Assembly (NCBI GenBank): GCA_024696635.1
Contig: JAILGP010000143.1
Coordinates: forward strand, 1 to 61,276
Length of the DNA: 61,276 nt
Reading direction: 5' to 3'
Source: Eubacterium sp.
GTDB taxonomy: Bacteria > Bacillota > Clostridia > Lachnospirales > Lachnospiraceae
In this document: positions 9,354 through 17,899 of the stretch, in pieces
Position numbering within the stretch: the stretch's first letter is position 1
How the letters are laid out: each line of letters begins with the position of its first letter
Notes under the pieces: model-generated
What the model was told of the DNA's origin: nothing
Database searches by the model: none
Seen by the model: the letters and a program-made list of their open reading frames with translations, nothing else
Program-made: the position numbers and the translations under genes

Positions 9354-10067
9354 ATGAGTAATTTAGATAATTTGATGGTTGTTAATATGTATGATTTAAG
9401 TCATACAAAGGCTGCAGGACTTCTTAATTCTGTAACCTATCCATGGGAAGCTCTTCCAAAGATAAAGGATTATATTCTGGAGCTTGGTGCAAGGATTGAT
9501 GCAGAGATTGCAGGATCTGAGGGAAAGGATTCTGATTATATTAAGAGGGGCGATGATGTATGGATTCACAAGACGGCTAAAGTTTTTGATTCAGCTTATA
9601 TCGCAGGCCCATGTATAATAGGCGCAAATACTGAGGTCAGACAATGTGCATTTATCAGGGGCTCAGCCCTTGTTGGAGAGAACTGCGTAGTAGGTAATTC
9701 AACTGAGCTTAAGAATGTTATCATTTTCGATAATGTTCAGGTACCTCATTATAACTATGTTGGTGATTCCATACTTGGATATAAGTCACATATGGGAGCG
9801 GGATCAATCACATCAAATGTTAAGTCCGACAAGACTCTTGTTGCAGTTAAGGGACATGACCAGTATGACGATATTAATATAGAGACAGGACTTAAGAAAT
9901 TTGGTGCTATGCTGGGAGACTATGTTGAAGTAGGCTGCAACTCAGTACTTAATCCGGGAAGTGTAATCGGAAGAAACACTAACATTTATCCTCTTTCACC
10001 AGTAAGAGGCTACATACCGGAGAATAGCATAGTAAAAACAGGCTGTGTCGTAGTAAGCAAAAAATAA
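9354..10067 (+). CDS. Left-handed beta-helix hexapeptide transferase (GlmU C-terminal-like)
   Basis: The protein has 237 residues from ATG 9354; an in-frame GTG lies one codon earlier. From residue about 65 the sequence shows hexapeptide repeats of the acyl/nucleotidyl-transferase beta-helix (VWIHKTAKVFDSAYIAGPCI, IIGANTEV, ALVGENCVVGN). A helical N-terminal region of about 60 residues precedes the helix. Relatives are often annotated as UDP-N-acetylglucosamine pyrophosphorylase, but the pyrophosphorylase domain is absent, so an acetyltransferase or sugar-binding role is more defensible. The acceptor is unknown. GAGAGG precedes the start. A small GC-rich palindrome follows the stop. Confidence 0.72.
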   Translation: MSNLDNLMVVNMYDLSHTKAAGLLNSVTYPWEALPKIKDYILELGARIDAEIAGSEGKDSDYIKRGDDVWIHKTAKVFDSAYIAGPCIIGANTEVRQCAFIRGSALVGENCVVGNSTELKNVIIFDNVQVPHYNYVGDSILGYKSHMGAGSITSNVKSDKTLVAVKGHDQYDDINIETGLKKFGAMLGDYVEVGCNSVLNPGSVIGRNTNIYPLSPVRGYIPENSIVKTGCVVVSKK

Positions 10068-10071
10068 TTTA

Positions 10072-10094
10072 CCAAAAGGGTCAGACCCCATTGG
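10072..10094. repeat. Short GC-rich palindrome (REP-like)
   Basis: Between two genes the sequence reads GGGTCAGACCC (10078-10088), a perfect palindrome about one central base, flanked by CCAA and TTGG that extend the dyad. It stands out in an AT-rich gap. Single-copy here. It may be a degenerate mobile repeat, a protein site or a weak transcription stop; no poly-T tract follows. Confidence 0.45.
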
Positions 10095-10112
10095 CAAAAA
10101 AAGGACGATATT

Positions 10113-11555
10113 ATGAAGAAAAATAAAACTATAAAGAAAATTACAGGTTTTTTTCTTGCTTTTATGCTTATCATGGGATCTCTCATTATGACAAATCCTT
10201 CTGATATAAGAGCAGAGGGCCAAAAGAAATCAATTAAGGGTTTCCTTCAGACAGCTATGAAGCCTATGGGAACTACCATGTATATATATGGTGGTGGCTG
10301 GAACGAGGAGGATACAGGAGCAGGAGATGAGGCAAGAAGCATAGGTCTAAGTGACAAGTGGGCAGAGTTCGCTTCACAGCAGACTTCATCTTATAATTAT
10401 AAGGACTATGATTATAAGAAGGATGTAAATGTTATTCATCTGGGACTTGATTGCAGCGGATTTGTTGGATGGGCTCTTTATAATACTCTGGAAACAGAGG
10501 ATGGAAATGCAGGCTATGTGGATTATTACAACAGGGTACTGGAAAGGCTGGAAAGGGAAGGCTATGGAACCCTTACAATGGCATCCGGTGTTACAGATTA
10601 CAAGGCTGGAGATATTATGAAAACAGCAAGCCATGTATGGATTGTAATAGGAAGCTGCCAGGATGGAAGTGTAGTACTTCTTCATAGCAGTCCTCCGGGA
10701 GTTATGCTTTCCGGAACAGCCACTCCTGACGGAACCAAGAATTCACAGGCCAATACCCTTGCTACTTATTATATGAAGACCTATTATAGTGACTGGTATT
10801 CAAGATATCCTGACAGCAGCAGAGGTGCCAGTTATCTTTCTTCCTATAATCAGTTCAGATGGACTGTATCTGATGCATTTGCAGATGACGAAAAGTATCA
10901 GTCAATGAATGCAACTGAGGTTTTATATGACCTTTTTGGTTCAATACCAGAAGGCTTTGATATTTATCTGAGTTCGGAAAATGCTAAATCCTCCGATTCT
11001 GATAATAATTCAAATCAGAATTCTAATTCCAGCGTAGCTAAGGAAGAAATCACAGGTGATGGTGCCATGAGTACTGGAAGCTGGGAGAAGGACACAAAGG
11101 GATGGAAATTCCTTAGGAAGAATGGGGAGACTATTTCCCTTGACTGGGCTAAGATAGATGGTGTCTGGTACTATTTTGATAAGAATTCTTATATGACCAC
11201 AGGCTGGCAGAAGATAGATGGTGTCTGGTATTATATGAATTCCAGTGGAACAATGGCCACGGGCTGGGTTAAGTCTGGTAATACCTGGTATTATATGAAT
11301 TCCAGTGGAGCAATGGCCACGGGCTGGGTTAAGTCCGGTGATACCTGGTATTATATGAACTCCAGTGGAGCAATGGCCACGGGCTGGATCAAGTCCGGTG
11401 ATACCTGGTATTATATGAATTCCAGTGGAGCAATGGCTACAGGCTGGATACAGGATGGAAGCGATTGGTACTATCTGAATAATGATGGTTCTATGGCTTC
11501 TAATAAATATATTGGTTCTTATTATCTTAATAGTAGTGGTAAGTGGGTTAAATGA
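10113..11555 (+). CDS. Secreted NlpC/P60-like cell-wall hydrolase with choline-binding-type repeats
   Basis: The 480-residue protein has an N-terminal signal peptide (about 1-34). A catalytic domain follows with the Cys motif LDCSGFVGW (C114) and a matching His (H174, SHVWIVIG), the pattern of NlpC/P60 cysteine peptidases that cut peptidoglycan stems. After a Ser/Asn linker (about 290-310) there are about seven aromatic repeats of about 20 residues (GWVKSGDTWYYMNSSGAMAT) of the CW_binding_1 class, which bind choline or wall glycans. It is likely exported and retained on the wall. The repeats are encoded by nearly identical 60-bp DNA units. RBS is AAGGACG. It is monocistronic. Confidence 0.85.
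   Translation: MKKNKTIKKITGFFLAFMLIMGSLIMTNPSDIRAEGQKKSIKGFLQTAMKPMGTTMYIYGGGWNEEDTGAGDEARSIGLSDKWAEFASQQTSSYNYKDYDYKKDVNVIHLGLDCSGFVGWALYNTLETEDGNAGYVDYYNRVLERLEREGYGTLTMASGVTDYKAGDIMKTASHVWIVIGSCQDGSVVLLHSSPPGVMLSGTATPDGTKNSQANTLATYYMKTYYSDWYSRYPDSSRGASYLSSYNQFRWTVSDAFADDEKYQSMNATEVLYDLFGSIPEGFDIYLSSENAKSSDSDNNSNQNSNSSVAKEEITGDGAMSTGSWEKDTKGWKFLRKNGETISLDWAKIDGVWYYFDKNSYMTTGWQKIDGVWYYMNSSGTMATGWVKSGNTWYYMNSSGAMATGWVKSGDTWYYMNSSGAMATGWIKSGDTWYYMNSSGAMATGWIQDGSDWYYLNNDGSMASNKYIGSYYLNSSGKWVK
11202..11441 (+). repeat. Four tandem 60-bp coding units (wall-binding repeats)
   Basis: Units begin at 11202, 11262, 11322 and 11382 and are almost identical, including synonymous positions (TGGTATTATATGAA, TCCAGTGGA, CAATGGC). 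A more diverged unit lies on each side. Such near-identity implies recent duplication or gene conversion. Gain or loss of units would keep the frame. Confidence 0.88.
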
Positions 11556-11679
11556 ATTTGATTTACATAATCCAACGGTTTTAAATACAATCTTTTATTT
11601 TACTTGATAGTTATAGGGGATTAGTTAACATAATTCACGGATGTAATATGTAAATATAATATATAAAATGGGGTTATAT

Positions 11680-12492
11680 ATGAAGGAAGGTATAATTGTT
11701 GTTAATCATGGAACTATGAATGGACAGGTCCATACCAGATGTATTGAGGAACTAGTCCTTTCTATAAAGGACAGGTTAGAGGAAGCTGAAGTAATTCATG
11801 TTTATACAGATGGTAATATCAGAAAAAAATTAAGAGAAGAGACTGGGGTTAAGGTACAGAATCTTAAGGCTGCAATTCTGGGACTTAAGGAAAAGGGTGT
11901 TACCCATCTTACTGTTCTTACAACTGATGTGTTTGAGGGTCAGGATTATTACCAGATGAAGGAAGAAACCATAGGACTTGCAGGACTTTTTTCTGTGACC
12001 AATATAGCAAGACCTCTTCTGGGGGATGCTGAGGATTATGAGATAACTGCAAGGGCAGTAAAAGCCTCCTTTGGGCAGCTGGTGGGAAATGATATACTCC
12101 TGCTTCTTTCTGGCACAAGCAAGTCTTCTGATGATGACTCCATGGATTTAAAGATAAAAGAATTTGAAAGAGATCTTAGAAAGCATTTACCTAATTCCTA
12201 TGTGGCATCTCTTCATGGGGATAGAAAGCCATATAAGGTTATAAAAGAAATAAAACAACAAAGACAGTCAGATAATATGAACACTGATAACAATTCGAAT
12301 AGAATTATACTTGTACCCTTTGAATATATTGCAGGTCAGGGTATAGAGAATAAGGTTTCAGAGGAATATCCCGGTCTTGTTTCAAGGCTTAAAGAGGAAG
12401 GCTTTACAGTAGAAGGTATGTATAAGGGTATTTCTGAATATGAAGATTTTCTCAGGCTTTATATGAGACATTTGTATGCTGCTAGAAGATGA
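11680..12492 (+). CDS. CbiK-like anaerobic cobaltochelatase homologue lacking catalytic histidines
   Basis: The 270-residue protein has the overall layout of CbiK/sirohydrochlorin cobaltochelatase: an N-terminal IIVVNHGT strand-loop, YTDGNIRKKLREETGV, RPLLGDAEDYE, and a C-terminal LVPFEYIAGQGIENKV followed by YKGISEYEDFL. In classical CbiK two histidines bind the metal, in a GHGASHH-type loop and in AGDHA. Here the equivalent positions read LSGTSKSSDD and AGQGIEN, with no histidine. It may be an altered-specificity or non-enzymatic homologue. No cobalamin gene is nearby. ATG 11680 is chosen because GGGG at 11670-11673 gives it a ribosome site; ATG 11668 has none. Confidence 0.6.
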   Translation: MKEGIIVVNHGTMNGQVHTRCIEELVLSIKDRLEEAEVIHVYTDGNIRKKLREETGVKVQNLKAAILGLKEKGVTHLTVLTTDVFEGQDYYQMKEETIGLAGLFSVTNIARPLLGDAEDYEITARAVKASFGQLVGNDILLLLSGTSKSSDDDSMDLKIKEFERDLRKHLPNSYVASLHGDRKPYKVIKEIKQQRQSDNMNTDNNSNRIILVPFEYIAGQGIENKVSEEYPGLVSRLKEEGFTVEGMYKGISEYEDFLRLYMRHLYAARR

Positions 12493-12528
12493 GAAGACAA
12501 TAATTATTTCAAAAAATTTAAATTTCAA

Positions 12529-12557
12529 TTGCAGTATTTGAAAAAATATAGTATAGA
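12529..12557 (+). promoter_or_regulatory. Putative promoter of the potassium uptake cluster
   Basis: TTGCAG (12529-12534) and TATAGA (12552-12557) are 17 bases apart, 43 bp before the trkA start. Each box has two mismatches to consensus. An AAGGAG ribosome site follows at 12582-12587. Confidence 0.45.
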
Positions 12558-12599
12558 ATAGGTTGGCTATTCAAAAAGTCTAAGGAGAAATTTTAAGCT

Positions 12600-13964
12600 A
12601 TGAATATTATAATCGCAGGCTGTGGCAAGGTTGGTCAGGCTCTGGCGGAAACCTTAACCGAATCAGGTCACGAAGTTACTGTAATGGATAAAGATTATAC
12701 AGCCCTCACAATGGTAACCTCATCCTGTGATGTTATGGGCTTTCAGGGAGATTGCACCAGTATCAGGAATCAGAAGGAAGCAGGAATAAACCGGGCAGAT
12801 CTGCTTATTGCTGTTACCAGTGATGATGAGATAAACATGCTTGCCTGTCTTATAGCAAGAAAGACTGGTAAATGTCATACAATAGCTCGTATAAGAAGTC
12901 CTCAGTATACAGACGAAATCGGTTACCTTAAGGAAGAGCTTGGACTTTCTATGTCCATCAATCCTGAAATGGTTGCAGCAGATGAAATTGTAAGGCTTAT
13001 ACAGCTTCCATCAGTTTTGGAGGTAGATACATTTGCCAAGGGAAGGGTAAGCCTTGTGGGTATGAAGATTCCTGAAGACTCTGTTCTGGATAATCTTGCA
13101 ATACGTGACCTTCCTTCGAAGGTAGGTGTTAATTCACTGATATGCGTTCAAGAGCATGATGGAGAAGTAATGATACCTAATGGATATAGTGTTCTTCATT
13201 CAGGTGACAAGATATCAGTAACATTTTCCATGAGAGAAGCAAATGACTTCCTGAATAAAATCGGACTTAAAGCCAAGAAGATTAAAAATGTAATGATAGC
13301 CGGTGGTGGTACTATTTGTTACTACCTGGCTAAGAAGCTTCTGGATATGAGGATAAATGTTAAAATCATCGAAAGAGACAGGGCCAGATGCAAGGAGCTT
13401 TCGGAGCTTCTTCCTAAGGCAATGATTATAAATGGCGATGCCACAGAAAAAAGACTTCTGGTTCAGGAATCAATAGAGGATATGGATGCAGTATGTTGTC
13501 TCATGCATCAGGATGAGGCTAATATTCTTCTGTCCCTTTATCTGAGTACAGTTAATCCTAATATTAAGTTTATTACCAGAGTTCATAGGAATTCCTATCA
13601 GGACCTGGTTACAGAGCTACCTGTAGGTAATATTATAAGTACCAAGCTTATTACAACCGACTATATAGCCCGTTATGTCCGTTCTATGGAGAATTCCATG
13701 GGTAGTGAAGTGGAGGCGCTTTATCATATAATGGGTGGCCGTGTTGAGGCTCTGGAGCTTACTGTTGGCGAGGATTTCACTAAGTCAGGAGTAGAGCTTA
13801 AGGATCTTGAGCTCATTGATAATACACTGATATGTAGAATAAACAGAAAAGGTCAAATCATTCGCCCAGGTGGTCGTGATACCATGGAAATAGGAGACAG
13901 CGTTATAATAGTTACTATTCATAAGAATATAAACTGCATCAATGATATTATTAAAGAAGCATAA
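12600..13964 (+). CDS. trkA: Trk system potassium uptake regulatory protein TrkA
   Basis: This cytoplasmic NAD(H)-binding regulator gates the TrkH channel. Its 454 residues form two tandem RCK modules. The first Rossmann fold opens at the N-terminus (IIIAGCGKVGQALAETL) and the second near residue 235 (VMIAGGGTICYYLAKKL). Each is followed by a TrkA_C domain. The glycine pattern GxGxxG is intact in the first module; the second reads GGGTIC, a weaker nucleotide motif that is common in TrkA. The length matches bacterial TrkA. It is the first gene of a four-gene potassium cluster. Confidence 0.93.
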   Translation: MNIIIAGCGKVGQALAETLTESGHEVTVMDKDYTALTMVTSSCDVMGFQGDCTSIRNQKEAGINRADLLIAVTSDDEINMLACLIARKTGKCHTIARIRSPQYTDEIGYLKEELGLSMSINPEMVAADEIVRLIQLPSVLEVDTFAKGRVSLVGMKIPEDSVLDNLAIRDLPSKVGVNSLICVQEHDGEVMIPNGYSVLHSGDKISVTFSMREANDFLNKIGLKAKKIKNVMIAGGGTICYYLAKKLLDMRINVKIIERDRARCKELSELLPKAMIINGDATEKRLLVQESIEDMDAVCCLMHQDEANILLSLYLSTVNPNIKFITRVHRNSYQDLVTELPVGNIISTKLITTDYIARYVRSMENSMGSEVEALYHIMGGRVEALELTVGEDFTKSGVELKDLELIDNTLICRINRKGQIIRPGGRDTMEIGDSVIIVTIHKNINCINDIIKEA

Positions 13965-14050
13965 AAAGTTGATATAAGCTTTTAAATTCTCAATTAAATT
14001 CTGAAATTGTAATAAAGAAAACAGCTTTATTATTAAAGAAAAATGATTAT

Positions 14051-14089
14051 TATCAGAAATATTTATCGGAAATATTTATCAGAAATCAG
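14051..14089 (+). repeat. Three 13-bp tandem repeats in the trkH leader
   Basis: TATCAGAAATATT (14051-14063), TATCGGAAATATT (14064-14076) and TATCAGAAATCAG (14077-14089) lie head to tail in the 166-bp gap between trkA and trkH. The period of 13 is not a helical turn. They may be a slippage product or a binding array. No terminator is visible in the gap. Confidence 0.7.
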
Positions 14090-14130
14090 AAACTAAAGTT
14101 TAATACTATAAAAGGGAAACAGGAAATGTT

Positions 14131-15603
14131 ATGAATTATAAAATGGTGGTCTATGTTTTAGGCCGTATCATTCAGATAATTGGAATATTTTTGCTGATAC
14201 CGGCGGTAGTAGGAGTTATTTATCGGGAAAAGGAAATACTTGCAATAGCCATTATTGCAGTTTTATCCATAGTTGTAGGAGGTTTTCTGGACAGAAAGAA
14301 GCCTAAAAATTCTCAGATAAGAGCAAAGGAAGGCTTTGTTATAACTGCTTTTACATGGATCGTAATGAGTATAGTAGGTGCTATACCATTTTACGTGACA
14401 GGCTATATACCATCTATTACAGATGCGGTATTTGAAACAGCTTCGGGATTTACCACTACTGGAGCCAGCATTCTTACAGATATAGAAGCCCTTCCTCATT
14501 GTCTTCTTTTCTGGAGAAGCTTTACTCACTGGATTGGAGGTATGGGTATTCTTGTATTCATGCTAGCCTTTGTTTCATCCAGTGCTGATGAAATGAATAT
14601 TATGAGGGCAGAAAGCCCGGGGCCATCGGTTGAGAAAATGGTTCCTAAGGTCAGGGAAACCGCGTTTATGCTGTATTCAATATATACAGTACTTACCCTT
14701 ACTCTGGTTATGGCTCTTGTGATTGCAGGAATGCCTGTATTTGATTCCTTCTGTGTATCCTTTGGCACTGCTGGTACTGGTGGATTTGCAACCAAGGGAG
14801 ATAGTATAGCGAGCTATTCAAAGGCTTGCCAGGTGATTATAACTATTGGAATGATGCTCTTTGGTGTTAATTTCAATGTTTATTCACTGATAGTAATGAA
14901 AAAATATAAGGAACTTATTCATGCTGAAGAGGTAATAGCTTATTTTATAATATATGCAGTTGCGACACTGATTGTCACATTAGGTACATATGATGGATTC
15001 ATAAACCTTATGGGGTGGCAGGGAGCAGAGAGTTTTAATTCCTTTGGTCAGGCTCTTCAGCAATCATCATTTCAGGTTGCATCGGTTATGACCACCACAG
15101 GTTTTGCTACTACAGATTTTGATAAGTGGGCAAATGTACCAAAGCTTGTAATGGTTGGAGTTATGTTTATAGGTGCCTGTGCGGGTAGTACAGGTGGAGG
15201 AATGAAGGTTTCCAGATGGCTGCTTTATTTTAAGCAGATGAGAAGGGAGCTTCAGAGTTACATTCATCCATCTTCTGTAAGAAGTATATGGCTGGATGGA
15301 AAGGTCGTTGATAAGGATACACTCAGGACTACAAATGTTTATCTTATGGCATACATGTTTACATTCCTGGTATCCCTGGTATTAATAAGCTTTGATGGTC
15401 ATGACCTGATTACATCATTTACGGCGGTTACAGCAACAATCAACAATATAGGTCCTGGACTTAGTATTGTTGGTCCGACTGGAAATTTTGCAGGTTTTAG
15501 TAACCTGTCAAAATGGGTTTTTATATTTGATATGATTGCAGGAAGACTTGAACTCTTTCCGTTTCTCATAATGTTATCTCTTAGTACCTGGAGAAAGAAA
15601 TAG
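14131..15603 (+). CDS. trkH: Trk-type potassium uptake membrane protein TrkH
   Basis: This is the ion-conducting subunit of a Trk potassium importer. Its 490 residues contain about ten to twelve hydrophobic segments in four membrane-pore-membrane units. The pore loops are visible as TTTGASIL, GTGGFATKGD, TTTGFATTDFDKW and NNIGPGL, the expected glycine-containing filters of the TrkH family. RBS AAAGGGAAACAGG precedes the ATG. The gene is followed, with a one-base overlap, by a second potassium permease of the shorter KtrB type, so the two are translationally coupled. Confidence 0.93.
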   Translation: MNYKMVVYVLGRIIQIIGIFLLIPAVVGVIYREKEILAIAIIAVLSIVVGGFLDRKKPKNSQIRAKEGFVITAFTWIVMSIVGAIPFYVTGYIPSITDAVFETASGFTTTGASILTDIEALPHCLLFWRSFTHWIGGMGILVFMLAFVSSSADEMNIMRAESPGPSVEKMVPKVRETAFMLYSIYTVLTLTLVMALVIAGMPVFDSFCVSFGTAGTGGFATKGDSIASYSKACQVIITIGMMLFGVNFNVYSLIVMKKYKELIHAEEVIAYFIIYAVATLIVTLGTYDGFINLMGWQGAESFNSFGQALQQSSFQVASVMTTTGFATTDFDKWANVPKLVMVGVMFIGACAGSTGGGMKVSRWLLYFKQMRRELQSYIHPSSVRSIWLDGKVVDKDTLRTTNVYLMAYMFTFLVSLVLISFDGHDLITSFTAVTATINNIGPGLSIVGPTGNFAGFSNLSKWVFIFDMIAGRLELFPFLIMLSLSTWRKK

Positions 15604-16964
15604 TGAAGAATAAACTTAAATCAGAACAACTTATACCCCTTAGTTTCCTTGTGGCAATTATAATAGGGACAATACTTTTACTGCTTCCTATAGCTACAGC
15701 GGACGGTAAGGGGACAGATATTATTACAGCACTTTTTACTGCAACCACTTCCCTTTGCGTTACAGGGCTTGTGGTTGTTGATTCCTTTTCATATTGGAGT
15801 CTGTTTGGAAAAATTGTCATCCTTATTATGATTCAGCTTGGTGGACTTGGAATCATAACAGTTATGTCAGTCGTTATGCTTGCTACTCATAGAAAGATGT
15901 CATTAGGACAGATGGTAGTCCTTCACGATGCATTTAATCTAAGCACCATTTCGGGTCTTATTAAATTTCTCAAGAGAGTATTTTTAAGCACTTTAATAGT
16001 TGAGGGAATTGGAGCGGTTTTTTATTGTATACATTTTATTCCGGAATTTGGAGTGGGAAAGGGTATATGGATTTCCTGCTTTACAGCTATCTCGGCCTTT
16101 TGTAATGCCGGAATAGATATAATAGGACCAAATAGTCTTATAGATTATAATTCAAGCCCTCTGATACTCATAAATACCATGATGCTTATTATTCTAGGTG
16201 GTCTTGGTTATGTGGTCTGGTTTGATATAGCCAGAGCTTTCAAAAGGGGAGTAAAGAAGAATTATTCTCTTAAGCTTATCATTAAAAGATTTAGTGAACA
16301 TACAAAGCTGGTTTTAAATGTTACTATGTTCCTTATTGTTTCCGGTGCGGTAGCAGTATTTGCACTGGAGTATAATAATCCTGAGACAATAGGAAATATG
16401 AATCTTGGTGGAAAAATACTTAATAGTATATTCCAGTCAGTAACTTTTAGAACTGCTGGTTTTGCAGCTGTTCCACAGCAGTGCCTTACTAATGGAACCT
16501 GTGCTCTCGGAGTTCTCTTTATGTTTATTGGTGGATCTCCTGTAGGTACTGCAGGTGGTGTAAAAACCATTACATTCTTCGTTGTAGTTTTAAATGCTAT
16601 ATCCTACATAAGAAACAGAAAGGAAACAGTGGTTTACAGTCGTCGCATCTCCAGTGATCTGATACAGAAATCAACTGCTATACTTATGGTCAGCTTTGCA
16701 GTTACATTTGTCATGCTTATACTTCTGGTGGCTACAAATGATATTAATATGGTAGATGCCATATATGAGACCTTTAGTGCTACAGCTACAGTTGGTCTTT
16801 CCAGAGCCCTCACACCTTGTCTTAACACAGCAGGAAGGCTGGTTATAATCGTATGTATGTATCTTGGAAGAATAGGTCCTATATCCATGGCTCTCTTTTT
16901 CCATTATCATGGTACAGAGAAGAATAATATCAGCTTTGTTAAGGGAAATTATTTTGTTGGATAG
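15603..16964 (+). CDS. ktrB: KtrB/TrkH-family potassium uptake permease
   Basis: This is a second potassium channel-like permease of 453 residues with the four pore loops TSLCVTGL, FCNAGIDIIG, RTAGFAAVP and ATVGLSRAL, a pattern closer to KtrB than to TrkH. Its GTG start overlaps the trkH stop by one base, and GGAG upstream provides the ribosome site. The following gene encodes a single-module RCK protein of KtrA size, which supports a Ktr assignment. Ktr systems usually couple potassium uptake to sodium. Confidence 0.88.
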   Translation: MKNKLKSEQLIPLSFLVAIIIGTILLLLPIATADGKGTDIITALFTATTSLCVTGLVVVDSFSYWSLFGKIVILIMIQLGGLGIITVMSVVMLATHRKMSLGQMVVLHDAFNLSTISGLIKFLKRVFLSTLIVEGIGAVFYCIHFIPEFGVGKGIWISCFTAISAFCNAGIDIIGPNSLIDYNSSPLILINTMMLIILGGLGYVVWFDIARAFKRGVKKNYSLKLIIKRFSEHTKLVLNVTMFLIVSGAVAVFALEYNNPETIGNMNLGGKILNSIFQSVTFRTAGFAAVPQQCLTNGTCALGVLFMFIGGSPVGTAGGVKTITFFVVVLNAISYIRNRKETVVYSRRISSDLIQKSTAILMVSFAVTFVMLILLVATNDINMVDAIYETFSATATVGLSRALTPCLNTAGRLVIIVCMYLGRIGPISMALFFHYHGTEKNNISFVKGNYFVG

Positions 16965-17077
16965 ACTATTTCATGAGTGGATTATGTAAACTAAAAATGT
17001 GATTTCTATTATTAAATAGGTTAGTATTTTATATTTTATTTGTAAGTGCAGGGGGACCTGTGGGAAGGAGTTAATTA

Positions 17078-17728
17078 ATGAATAAGACATTTGCAGTTTT
17101 CGGACTGGGAAGATTTGGAAAAAAGATGGCTCTTAGTTTATATGAAATGGGTGCTGATGTAATGGTAGTTGATAGAAGTGCTGAGCTTCTTGAAAAAATA
17201 TCAAATCAGGTAACCTATGCCATCGAAGCAGATCTTAAGGATGCAGAGGATATTAAGGGACTTGGTCTGGAAAACACTGATGTGGTAGTAGTTGCCATGG
17301 GTTCGGATCTTACATCAAGTATTATGTCGGTAATGGTTTCCAAGGAAGTAGGAGTTCCTTATGTAGTTGCTAAGGCATCTGATGAAAGAATGGGAGCAAT
17401 CCTTCAAAAGGTTGGCGCTGATAAGATAATATACCCTGAAGAGGAAACTGCAGCTCGTACAGCAAGAAAGCTTATGTCAGATAACTTCCTGGAGTTCTTT
17501 GATATAGATGATAATCTTTGTCTCCTTGAAATGTATCCTAAAAAGGAATGGGTAGGTAAGAATCTTATTGAGCTTAATCTTCGTGCAAGTTATGGCGTCA
17601 ATGTAGTTGCAATCAAGAATAATAATGAAATGCGTTCATATATAGATCCTAAAAAGGCTCTTAAGGAAGATGATCAGCTTCTGGTAATAGCAGAGAAGGA
17701 TGATCTTAAGAAACTTGGTAGAAAATAA
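17078..17728 (+). CDS. ktrA: KtrA-type RCK regulatory subunit
   Basis: The 216-residue cytoplasmic protein has one RCK_N domain (FAVFGLGRFGKKMALSLYE, NAD-type GxGxxG) and one RCK_C domain (about 135-216). That is the usual KtrA length and about half of TrkA. It should form the octameric ring that gates the KtrB permease encoded upstream. The 113-bp gap from ktrB holds an ATTATGTAAAC motif at 16981 and a GGAAGGAG ribosome site. A strong bidirectional terminator follows. Confidence 0.9.
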   Translation: MNKTFAVFGLGRFGKKMALSLYEMGADVMVVDRSAELLEKISNQVTYAIEADLKDAEDIKGLGLENTDVVVVAMGSDLTSSIMSVMVSKEVGVPYVVAKASDERMGAILQKVGADKIIYPEEETAARTARKLMSDNFLEFFDIDDNLCLLEMYPKKEWVGKNLIELNLRASYGVNVVAIKNNNEMRSYIDPKKALKEDDQLLVIAEKDDLKKLGRK

Positions 17729-17750
17729 TAATTGTAATATACTTTATATA

Positions 17751-17788
17751 AAAAGACCTCTGATTTAATACTAAATCGGAGGTCTTTT
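17751..17788. terminator. Bidirectional terminator between ktrA and the minus-strand gene
   Basis: A 16-bp stem with one G-T wobble (17751-17766 with 17773-17788) around a 6-base loop ends in TTTT. The complementary AAAA on the left makes it usable from both strands, serving the convergent genes ktrA (plus) and the phosphoribosyltransferase-like gene (minus). Confidence 0.85.
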
Positions 17789-17899
17789 AAATTTCAAATT
17801 ATAAATTTTTTATAGATATCATTTATAGATATAAGTATAGACATTTATTATAGATACTAACTATTGATTTCAAAATTATTTTTGAAATTCTATTAAAAA

